From positions 62,001-126,000 of the forward strand of contig JABWDB010000035.1 of NCBI GenBank assembly GCA_019614645.1: a stretch of DNA of 64,000 bases, given 5' to 3'. Below are positions 1-10,800 of this stretch, piece after piece. Each line of letters begins with the position of its first letter. The first letter of the stretch is position 1. The notes below the pieces were generated by a model. The model saw nothing but the letters and a program-made list of their open reading frames with translations. It was not told where the DNA came from and did no database searches. Both the position numbers and the translations under genes were made by a program. Source of the stretch: Stratiolaelaps scimitus (lineage: Eukaryota > Arthropoda > Arachnida > Mesostigmata > Laelapidae).

Positions 1-130
1 CCTCTTAATTAATCTATTTGGCGATGCCATGTCGGTTTGCTTGCCAGCTGTTCTTTACCGTGCCGTAACGCACAACACTCGACTTAACATACGTACTCAG
101 GTGTTTGACGAGTTAACGACGATCTCTAAC

Positions 131-289
131 CTTGATGCTGTCCATTTTGTCTCTGGCAGATTCGGCCATAGCTTTTACGCTATCAAGCTTATCCCTGAGT
201 TGGTCACCCAACCCTGAAGTGCTCTGTGCTGAGGCTGGCGTACCGAAAGCCAGCAAGACGAACGCGGCAATCAGTGCGAGAGAGCGCAT
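131..289 (-). CDS. Partial gene: first coding exon of a small secreted protein
   Basis: On the minus strand an ATG at 289-287 opens a 53-codon exon (phase 0) that ends in a good donor (AAG then GTTAGAG at 124-130). The first ~21 residues are a textbook signal peptide: MRSLALIAAF, a Leu/Val/Phe core, then TPASA as a likely cleavage site before QS. The mature part visible is an Asp/Lys-rich amphipathic stretch (repeated RDK/LDSVK/MDSIK pattern) with no cysteine, likely helical. The rest of the gene lies left of the window, so family and function are unknown. The alternative start codons seen on the plus strand here are shadows. Confidence 0.6.
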
Positions 290-470
290 GGTATCGTTCT
301 GTGTTGTGCTCTCCTGAAAAGTGTCGCATAAGAATACCTATGAATTAATTCCCGACAACAGGTGCCGATAAATGTGGGAGAATATCTCACACGGAGCAGA
401 GAATCTGCGCAGTTTACAGATGTTATCCTGCAATATATGGAGGTTGCTGTGTTGTCGGTGTGTACATGTG

Positions 471-1589
471 TTATATATATATATATATATAACGCATCTG
501 CACACATGTGTCCCTGTAGCGCAGTGGATAGCGCGTTGGACTTCTAATCCAAAGGTCGCGGGTTCGACTCCCGCCAGGGATGGTTTCCTATTTTGTAACC
601 TTACTCAGTTATCCAAACGATAAATGGCTAGAGTCGCCCTCAGGCGTACACGCTTAAATGTGGTAGAACAAGACGAATGTATGTTCTTCGGCCACAAACT
701 TCTGCGTATACCTTCCCGTTCTTAATCTCTCCCAGTTCTGCTGATGTGACCTCCCAGATTGCGGTCCCCTATATATATATATATATATACTTAATGTATT
801 CGCAACAGGCAAGTGTGAACATCTCTACACTCTGGTAAGTCGCGATGGTGGTTCCGGGACCTGTCACATAGGGAGGGACAGCTCAGAGTCACCTCAAAAA
901 TGTTTAAATATTCTACTAAGGATATATATATATATATAGAGAAGGCCGTTCTTAGATGTATTTCACGTAGAGCGGGTACAATTGTCACCCACTTTTATAA
1001 GTAAATAACTTCATTAGAAGTGGCTAAATATTTTTCAAATAATGTTGGAACTTGGAGAATGTTGTTAATGAAGGATTAGCCGGGTTGGGGGTTCAGAGAC
1101 ACTTTCTGAGACAGCTGATCACAGGCCACAAACTCATCACATTTTCGGTCGTCCAATATTTTTCTAATCAGGCTTGCGTTGCGCGATATAAGCGTGCCGC
1201 ATCAGTTCCATCTTTGACTATATCGATAACAAGCGACAATTTACCTTATAACATATTTTATAACAATGCTACTGAACATGCAGTTGCACAATGCAGCATC
1301 AGTCGGTCGTGCGTCCCATATTGAATTGATGTTCGCTAGCAAAATATTGCGAGGCATTTTTCTACGCTTACATCAGTAGTAGAGCATAATCTGAGACACC
1401 TACCTGATCGTGAAATGTCCCTGCTGATCAGGATACGTTTTAGCCTTTTATAGGAACATCGAGCGAAGCGAAAACTAAATACAAATTCGTACCTTTCAGT
1501 CGTTTTCGCTGTAGAGTACCACCACGTAGGCTAACCTTAATCCTTTTGTCCCCTGTTCACACCCACCGAAATCATATGTTAGTTTCTAG
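471..1589 (+). repeat. Left arm of a 1.1-kb dispersed inverted repeat
   Basis: The segment is repeated in inverted orientation at 23036-24146, with roughly 97-98% identity by eye (about 3 differences in the first 190 bases after the tRNA). It holds an intact tRNA-Arg(TCT), two internal (TA)n tracts (770-789, 922-939), and a body with no convincing ORF. Homology starts inside a (TA)n tract on the tRNA side. It stops just after tagtttcta at 1589, exactly where the other arm runs into a (TA)n array. Confidence 0.85.
510..582 (+). tRNA. tRNA-Arg(TCT)
   Basis: The 73-base sequence folds as a full cloverleaf: 7-bp acceptor (GTCCCTG with CAGGGAT, G-T at the first pair), D stem GCGC/GCGC, anticodon stem TTGGA/TCCAA with loop CTTCTAA (anticodon TCT), 5-base variable loop AGGTC, T stem GCGGG/CCCGC with loop TTCGACT, discriminator G. 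There is no intron. A TTTT run at 591-594 could terminate pol III. An identical copy sits in the inverted arm at 24035-24107. It may be a true host tRNA gene, or the tRNA head of a SINE-like repeat (see findings). Confidence 0.9.
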
Positions 1590-1956
1590 GTGGCGTTTCG
1601 AACCGTTCATAACATAGGAGGATGTGTGCCGTAGGTGCGGTAAGTGGACTATCCCTTTTGACTAAAGTGCACTCTTTTGCCTAGGACTCCCTATTTGTAT
1701 TGTAGGGCAAGTTATTCATCAAGCACAAAGGTCTATTAAGCAAGGTACGTTGAACAATGAGATGCGTCGAGTCGCCTCTCCAAATGTTCCACTCACCTGA
1801 ATTCACGTCTAGACACAGGTTCGTCAAAGGGTCAGGCTACATCCCTGGAATTATTTTCTGGAATTCTAGAATTCACTAAACAAGCCCGTTTGGTGTGGAA
1901 TCATCTCGAATGCATGGATAGGTTTAGCCAGCTATGATTAATGTCATGCACGCACA

Positions 1957-1957
1957 C

Positions 1958-1989
<32 letters not shown>

Positions 1990-1990
1990 T
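1957..1990. repeat. (TA)n microsatellite
   Basis: A nearly pure AT dinucleotide tract with one AA interruption. The Tc1-like transposon begins directly at its right edge, so the tract supplied the TA target. Confidence 0.95.
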
Positions 1991-1991
1991 A

Positions 1992-3483
1992 CAGTGCTGT
2001 GCATAAGCTTAACGCACCCCTATATTTCAACAAATCTATACAAAGAATACACATTTGAGGCATGTATTCTATATCAGATTAATGTACGTGTCAAATAACA
2101 TACACACCGCAAAGAACAGCGCATATGACGGTGCAAACAGCTTGCTACAATGAAATGTGTCATTTTTCGGGTGTTCAAAAGGATAACGCATCTCAGTTAT
2201 TGAGTGTTGTCGCTGAATTCATCCAGTTTGTGTTGAGCATTCAATCTGTACTGCAGTCATGGGACACGCTTCGAGCCTTACTGATGCAGAGAAAGCAGAT
2301 ATTACTGCTTCATACCGAGCGGGAAAGACCCAGGCTGCAATTGCCAGAGAAATTGGCAGAAATCGTCACGTAGTGCAAAATTATTTACGCAGTCTGTCGA
2401 TGTATGGTACTAATAAGTCTAAAGGACGTCCACGAAAGTACAGACAGCGAACTACCATGCATATCTGTCGATTGGCCTCGAATTCGGCCGTACGTTGTGA
2501 AGCAATCGGGCAGGGGTTACACCTTCAGGTTCATAGGTCAACAGTTTTAAAGACAATTAAGCGTTATCCGCATATCACATGGGCGCAAATGAAAACAAGA
2601 CCTCGTCTTCAACAACGTCACATGACTGCCCAACTAAACTTCGCCCGCAACAATATGGACGGAGACTGGACATTGATGAATGTTGGGGCAACATTTTTTA
2701 AATAGTATCCTGAGGATGCACATCTATCTAAAAGGTACCATGTTGTTTCAAATCGTCTTCAGTGACGAGAAGAAGTTAAATTTGGATGGGCTAGATGGAT
2801 TTAACGGTTATTGGCATGATGTACGTAGAGAATCGCGGTACTTCTCGAAGCACATGTTCGGCGGAGCGTGCTTTACGGGTTGGGGAGCTTTGCAAACTTG
2901 GATTCGCTTTCATCTCATCTCGAATGAATAGCGAGGACCATCAGTAGATGTTGACCAACAACCTACTCCCATTTAGTAGTAGATTTCACCTACTGCCAAT
3001 TGTTTTCTAACAAGATAACGCTTCAATTCATGTCAGCGCTAGTAGACGTGCGTGGTTCGGATGGCATGACATTGAAACCCTAGAGTAGCCAGCATGTCCT
3101 TCTTATGTCAACCCGATGGAGAACCTCTGGAGCATTCTTGTCCGACGAGTATATGCGTCGAATCGACAGTATACATCCGTGGAAGCATTACGAGAGGCGT
3201 TGTTAGAGACCTGGGGAGGTGTCGGCGACCAGATCCTGCTAAATCTTGTTGATAGTATGCCAAACCGAGTTGTTGATGTTATAATTAGCAAGGATGGGCC
3301 TCACGGTACTGATTAGCACAAGAAAACGCGAATTAATTGAGCGAGAGCACTCGATAACTGAGGGTGTGTTATCCTTTTGCACAACCGAAATATGACACAT
3401 TTCATTGTAGCAAGCTGTTTGCGCCGTCATATGCGCTGTTCTTTGTTGTGTGTATGTCATTTGACACTTACATTAATCTGATA
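1992..3483 (+). mobile_element. Decayed Tc1/Tc3-like DNA transposon
   Basis: The left end reads CAGTGCTGTGCATAAG next to a TA. Inverted repeats of about 150 bp match between 2070-2222 and 3336-3483. The outermost ~80 bp of the left end has no partner on the right, so the right end is truncated. Transposase pieces lie in three frames: an HTH part from 2259 (residues like TDAEKADITASYRAGKTQ, then a GRPRK hook), a catalytic part at 2746-2931 (SDEKKLNLDGLDGFN, first Asp), QDNASIH near 3019 (second Asp), and NPMENLW near 3113 (final Glu). A TAG replaces an expected Trp at about 3085. It is not able to encode an active enzyme. Confidence 0.85.
2259..3316 (+). pseudogene. Tc1/Tc3-family transposase pseudogene
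   Basis: This is the coding part of the transposon. Intact members of the family encode a DDE recombinase that cuts and pastes at TA. Here the N-terminal paired-type DNA-binding half (2259-2705) ends in a stop. The catalytic core resumes in another frame (2680-2931), and the C-terminal part with PMENLWSILVRRVYA resumes in a third frame (3116-3316). D, D and E positions are all recognisable. Frameshifts and at least one in-frame stop show long inactivity. Confidence 0.8.
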
Positions 3484-4890
3484 CCGAATAAATTAAAAAG
3501 CCGGCACCGAATAAACTAAAACCGGCACATTAGCACCGGAGTTTCATCGTCAGTTTGGATAATTACATACTTTGGCTCTCGTTATCTCTCATTTTTCAGT
3601 TACGGCATAACAGTTATAGTCGAGTCGTGCGTTCGCTGTTGATACGCCGCTTTTAAACTACGATTCACCTACAAATCCCGTAGGTAAATTCATTCAGTTA
3701 GAAAGTGATAGAAGTCGCATGGGGAACGGGTCCCCCTACACAGAGTGTGCAGTCCACGAAGCGCAGAGGGCTATTATGAATAGAAGAATCAGTATAACAC
3801 CCTCTATATTCTATAGAGTAGGTCTCTTTATTCCATACCAACAATAGGCCGACCTTCTCGTATGGAGCTCGCTAGTAAATATATATATATATATATATAG
3901 AATAAAACACATGATTTTTCGTCCACAGGAAACAGTATATGCTACCTTATTTATTATATTATTATTATTAGTAATGATAATAATTAATAATCTAATAATG
4001 GTACAATAATAATAATAATAATAATATGTAATAATAGTACGAATCAGATATTCCATTATAATTATATAATTATTTTGAGTTGTTCTCCTCGACAATGTTC
4101 GATGATGATTCATGTGGCCGCTGTTATCTGTAGCAGACTATGTACAATTGCGGATGCGAACTGCGTGAACCTCTCCATCTCTATCTCTCTCTGTCTGTGT
4201 GTCTCGTCATATCATTGATTTCGTATCATTACTAATACGATTGATGATTCAATCATAATCAATTGATCACTTAGTCAATCGTATAGCTGCTGTTTCCATC
4301 TCTAATAGCATTTTCGGTCTTGTAAGATCGTTTGATCTCTGGTAATAGGTGTCCATGTATGTCTGTCTGTATGTGTGTGTGTGTGTGTGTCCATAGTGTC
4401 GATCTTGGCGTTGCAGCGTTGTCTCCGAGTTCCGTTTATCACCGAAGACTACTGACCTGTCTAATGGTTTTGGCGCGCCGTTCCACTTTTAAAAATTCTA
4501 CGTAGGTCGTGTTAATAATGTGTCATTATTATTATCATTATTATTACAACTATGATGATTATAAAACAAACGCTCCCCTCAAGGGATGCATATTTCCATT
4601 ATCTTTTCTTTGTCTGTTTCTGTCTCCCCATCTCCCCCCGGTATCGACTCCCACCAAATGTACGTCTCTTGTCTAGCCGCTTCTGCAGACTCTTGGCACT
4701 TGGCTTGGTTGATTTGTCGTCCAATATACTTGTTGTACGGTGTTAACGTCCATAGCAGAGGCGTGTGCAGGTTAGTGCCCCGTTAAGACATTTGAGTGAG
4801 TCTTCGAGTAGCGTGTGTGTTTGTCGACCATCCACACAGCGGCTGGCTTTCCAAGCGCGTGGTACCGATACGTCCATACACATGACTCAT
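3484..4890. other. Intergenic stretch, no gene recognised
   Basis: It contains a short tandem duplication around a ccggcaccgaataaa motif (3490-3540), a (TA)n tract at 3879-3899 and an ATT/AAT-rich block at about 3945-4030. There is also (GT)n at 4372-4391 and an ATT block near 4525-4550. The right end should include the 3' UTR of the minus-strand cuticle gene, but no clear poly(A) signal was seen. ORFs here are short and unconvincing. Confidence 0.5.
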
Positions 4891-7857
4891 TTACTTTCCG
4901 AACTGGTTCGGCCTCCTGCGTGGTCGCTGAGTGGTGGGCGACTCTGTGGCATCGTCGTCTTCATACTCGTATTCGGGTGCCTCTGTTTGCTGCGCCGGCT
5001 GAGGTCGGAACTGCTGAACGGGCGGCGCTGGCCGGAACGCTGGCTGCGGCGGTGCCTGAGGAGCCGGCGGAAGGGGCCGTTGTACGGGCACCGCTTGCTG
5101 AACGGGCCTCGGGGCGGGGCGGGCCTGAGGAGCCGGCTGTGAGCGAGGTGGAGGCGATTGCGAGCGCGGCGGTGGGGATTGTGAGCGGGAATTCTGCTTG
5201 GGGGCAGGACGCTCCTCTTCGTCGGACTCGTCGGAGGGTGGCGGCTCACAGCCAACAACAGTGTGGTCTAATTCGCACTTAAGCGTGTCAGGATTGAAGG
5301 CTAGTCCGGCTGAGCAGCGCTGGAGACGTGGGTAACCACCGACGCAGAGCCAGTAACGTGCGCAGGACTTCTCGATGGGAATGGGGCCATTGGCAACGTC
5401 CTTGCAGATAGCTGAGAATTGAAAGGCTATAAGATTAGGGGCGTGCGGAAGTGCATGAAGACAAACAAATTCTACGTATGTCCAGAAGGTATTGCTATAA
5501 AAAAATATGTATATATATATACATATTAGGGCATATCAGTCGAACCGTCCGCTTTATCGAATGGCGCACAGTCCGAACTACTTCATACTTGGTGTGCGCG
5601 CGCGGCAGGAACGCGGCTTCCTTTCGAGCACTGAGTGGTTTCGATACGATCAGAAAGATGGACATTGCAGCAAAAAGTGCAAATTCCCCCAAAAATCAAC
5701 GAGAAATCATTACGTTTTTGTTTCTCCAACAACGCGCTCCTGCTGAAATCCATCAATAATTAGTGAGCGTGTACGGCAGGTCTGCCTTATGCCAGCGAAC
5801 GGTGCGCCATTGGCGCAAGCGATTTAACAGTGCAAATTTGGACACGGATGACCACCGAGGCGAGGACCAGAAATCAGGTGCGATAAGGTACGAAAGGATT
5901 GACAGAATCAAGGCACCTTTTGAGCAAACTAGAATTTGGTCCATGAAGTCTTTGTCGGCTGAAACTGGGATTCCTCAGAGAACGTGTCATAGAATTATGA
6001 CCAATATACTGAAGATGAAGAAAATCAGTGCAAAATGTGTTCCCCATGCACTGAGTGCTGACCAGATGAAAATGCGTGTGGAGTGTCCGATATCAAATTT
6101 GAAGACTTATACGCAACAAAGCAATCGCTCAGAACACACGGTGTCGATAGATGAGACATGGGTTAGCCTGCATAGACCCCCTGAGAAGGACCAAGCAAAA
6201 CAGTGGCTCCGACAAGGTGAATCGGCAACGTCTATGGCAGTTCCAGGTAGAGTCGGACGAAAGGTGATGATGATACTCGAACTGGATATCAAAGGCGTTT
6301 GCTATTACGAAATATTAGCCGCAAAAGAAAAAGTCAATACTCCCCGATATCTCGACTTCTTGAAGAGATTGATGAACAAATGGCGTGGGGACCAACAGCA
6401 CCGAGTGTGGTTACCCGACGACAATGCAAGACCTCACTGTCGTTTCCATACATTAAAAAGGGCATTTTGTTTCCATGCATTAAAAGGGCAATAGGTGGGG
6501 TTCCATATGCAAACGTCGACCTACTCACAATAGCAATAGATAACGAAATTATAATGGACATGCCAATGGTAAATGTTTGGCTATCTCAAAACTGCCAGAG
6601 CGCGTAAATATAGCTGGAGAGTACCTCTAACTCATACCAAAAGATCTTTGTTCCAACTCATTTAGTTCAAAAATTATTGGCATTTAAATAGCGGACAGTT
6701 TGAATGATATGCCCTAATATATAGTATAATAACAGAACTTACGGTGTTTCTGGCAGTCGGGAACATTGTCTGGCCAGTCGCAGGCGTGGGCAGCGTCGTT
6801 GTATAGCAGCGAGAATGGGCACTGCTGGGTTGTGGCGGTGCCATTCCAGCATTGCCAATAGCGCGTGCACGATGTGGCGTGGGCAAAGATGCCATATTTC
6901 CAATGGCAGTTCTCTGAACTCTCAGGAGACTGACCCATTACGCGGTTATCTTCATCGGGACAGCCGACCTTGTGTGGATAGTCGCAGTTTTCCAACAATC
7001 CCTGAACAGGCAAAGAAAATCCACCGATAAGCTCCAACTCAGTAAACCGCCCCAGAGGGTTAATTCTCATTCACATACGAACAGATGCGCGAGCGTGGGA
7101 CGAGTCTCATACGAGCAAAAATGGTTAATTGGAATATTCGACACTATCTGTGCATATCTCTTCTGTCACAGTTATGACCCATATGACCTTTACGAACTCC
7201 TTAATACACAATTCACTCGAATTACACAGTACGGTAGGAAAATACGAGCTGGACCAGTTGTGGTCTCGTCCCAAGAGCACCCGAGCAGCAGTGTTTCGCT
7301 TCTCGAGAATCAGACGTAAACATGGGCGGGGTTGGGGGGGTGAGAACCTCAAATCGGCGATACTTACTTTTTTCTTGCCTGCGAACGCTAATCCATTCGG
7401 ACAGGCCTGGAGTATGGCCTCGCCGTCCTGACAGTCGTAATAATAGTCGCAGTACTGATCGTGTGGGAAGAGACCTTGAGGCTTCTTGCAGTTCTTGTTA
7501 TCGGCTGCCCGCTGGCCCGACACCGCTGAAATAGGGTGATTTCGTCAATATACAGCAGCCTAATGGAGTAGTCTCCTCGATAAACGGACGAACGAACTAA
7601 GGACACACTCTAAAAAGATTTATAATATTTCACCACCTGTAGCACCGCCAAATATAGCTTGGCTCAAACATTAGACGTTCTATAATTGAGTGTTTTTTTT
7701 CATTGCTAATTTTGAACTCGGTCCAGAATAGCAAACGTTTAGCATATTTCTGATAGCACTAACGGCAATATTATTCCTCTTTGTCAGGAAACGCCTATGA
7801 ATATACTCTAATAACGCCGTATATTATAGCGTCTTACACTGTGTTTTGTTATACACG

Positions 7858-7893
<36 letters not shown>

Positions 7894-10800
7894 TCGCTTC
7901 TCGGTGCATTCCGCTATTTTTACAGTTCATTAAAACGCAAACACGTGAAACACGTCTTTTTTGTGAGTTTTGCACAGAAACATGGGGTGACGCAATAGCA
8001 AAAACTGCATCCAAAACTGCATCATTACGACCGAATCAGATCAAGGTGGTCCAGGATCACTTAATATCGATTAACTCGGATAACTCGAACTAATTTGGCA
8101 CCTGGCCAGCGACAGCCCACATCTTTGTTATGAAACTGATATCATTGATATGCTAGCGAATGTAAAAATGTTTGAACGTCTTTTTTTTCTTCGTAACGAA
8201 TGCTTAACCGGGGTCGAGGCAATTGTTCGAATAAATTGTGTTGTTTTCGGTGTAATCAGGCAAGGGTTACAGACAGGCGAACATTAAACCTACATTATCT
8301 TGACAAACATAATCGAATTCTGATCACGTAAGCGCCCCTGAGCTGAACCCCCAAGTGGCAAAGAACTACGTATTGCACAGCGAACCTTCGGATCGACTTG
8401 GCACCGATGCTTGTTGTTCTTGACAGGGCTAAATTTATTAATTGCACCTTAATGCGGCTAATTCTCTATCGGCTTCTCTGTGTGACCGCTTTGCAGGGAA
8501 GTTCCCCGCTATCGATTTACGGTAATCACCTATACAACGCACGTGGAAATCGTAGATGTCTCAGCGCTACTGTTCGTGCGGTGAGAAATAGGGATTCTAT
8601 TGGTACACGCACACCACCACCCGCCGGGTGTTTACCTAAGCGGTAAGATGTAGGCGTCATCGTTTGAAGTTATGATGGGCGTATTTGTTTGGCTTGGTCA
8701 ACAACGTTCATGCGTAGGCTACACACAGGGCTGGCGGAGGTAATCTTCTACCGCACGGCGACTGGTTCGCCAAGCAATACCGCTCCACTTCAATTTGGCA
8801 TGGGGTCGATTGATTCCGGTAGTGGATCGGGGTTCGCTGTGTTCAGTGACTAATTGAGAGAACCGTTGCGACCGTACGGGCCGCGGTGCAATTGACACTA
8901 TTGAGCCGTATCGTCATCCATTCATTCAGAAGCGACGATCGCGAACCATGAACGACACCCTGTGAAATATACCTATTCTATTGGCGAAATTGGCGAAAAG
9001 TCCTTCGATTTCATCGTATGATTGTATTTTCCCCTTGCTTGCGCCTATCCCCCACCTCGTGCCGATGGGTGACCACGTAACACCGGACCCCTTGTCCCCG
9101 ACAGCAATGTTCTCTACTTGCCGCCGATGCCGAAGTGGACGTGAACGTGGTGACGCACCGCATTCGCCGACGATATAAACCCTCCGGCTGGCGAAGATAA
9201 TGTTACACAACATAACATATGCGGCCGGATCAGCCGAACGACTCAGGCTAAGCAGCGAGACAGGTGTGTGACACCAGCGGGCGACATCTGTCCACAGGAG
9301 GGGGGGCCCGGCCGTATCTGTGAAAGGCGTGCGCCGCGGGGTTTACCGAAACCTCCCGCTGGGTAGTGTTCGACCCGGTGGCCGTTGTGTTACGGGTGGA
9401 TTTGGGTGCTATTAACGACTATCGAATGCTGAAGCCTTTTTAATCATTATGAGCAGCTACAGATGATTAGTCTTGGCAGCGGCTGCCGATCTAGATCTGT
9501 ATAGGCTTTACGACTTGCAATCATAACGACAGTAATGCCCATTAATAATTTGCCATAATAATAATGATAATGATATTAATAACAATAATGTAGCCACGAT
9601 TACGGAATGGCTTTGCTGTGTTTGTCACTCGCTGAACGCATTTTGTAATAACAAGATCAGATAACGGACAGCTTAAAACGTCTATCATTTGACGTAACGT
9701 TAGCCAGATATAGTCGTCTAAGGTCGACTTGCGACAGCTTTCGACTCCAAACGACAAATGTTCGGGTTTCTTTAGCAAACCTTGTGGATATGCTCTGTTG
9801 GAGTCATTTCTAATAATTAGCTAATAACTCGAATCAGTTTCCAACTCAGAGGGTCGGCTTATTTCCACATTCTAAGCAAATTAATAATTTCGTAACAAAT
9901 GCACCCGAGTCTTATAAACACAACAATAACAAAACTTGTGTTTTTTTTTCGAATGTATCAGGCAACTTATTTTAACTCTCTCCAATATCTCATAATAATC
10001 TCGCTTATTCTGCGATACTGATTCTACAATTAACCTCCACAAGCCACAATCTACAGAACAATGAACCCATCCATGTGAAGGTTGACGCATTCTGTTCTGT
10101 GCGGATTTTGTTAGGCAAGGCTTAGAACCCAGCAACAATCACTTTCTATAAGAATAGGCTAGAATACCGTATACGAGTTTTACCATCATCGGCCAATGGT
10201 CTAATCGTTTCCGTTTCGTTGTAGTTGCTGTCTTACTTACGCGCTTCTCTACACGTTTCCTCAAAAAAAAACCTTTCATTTTCGTAGCGAATAAATCGTC
10301 AAGGAACTCTTCTGAAAAATCGTCAACTGTGGACCAACCCCGTCAGCGTTACTCTGCGGCCTGGTGGACGGTCACTGACAATGACAGCTGCCAGCAACTC
10401 GAGTCTTGCACACGATGAACGAACAAGCGCTCAAGCTAACCAAGCGCACGGTACTTGGTTAGCTGCCCGGTAGAAAATCGAGAAAACGAACGCCACAAAT
10501 ATTCCAAGAAGTGCTCAACTATCTTTTTCGACGCGTCGAGGCATCGATCACTCGTCGCCTTGGCGTTGTCGTTTCCCTCAACAAAACCGCTGTCAGCAGC
10601 CGTGACCGGCTGTCATAGCGTCCGTGCAGGCAAGCAGGCACAAACACACACAGAGGCATGGCCTCACTTACAGATCCGTCGAACGATCTGACCAGGCCGG
10701 CGTCGAGCCGACGACCATACCCCAACTGTACAAACTGCTAGTGACGTGATGTATCCCTTTGAAGAAAATAGGTATGATACGTAAACTGAAACTGCGATAC

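Noticed and set aside
791..988. ORF in the left inverted arm, also present in the right arm (23633-23824)
   Set aside because: Shared only because the DNA is duplicated; it crosses a TA tract of different length in the two copies and has no motif.
4765..5282. Overlapping plus-strand ORFs of 125 and 155 codons
   Set aside because: Antisense shadows of the Pro/Gln-rich last exon of the cuticle gene.
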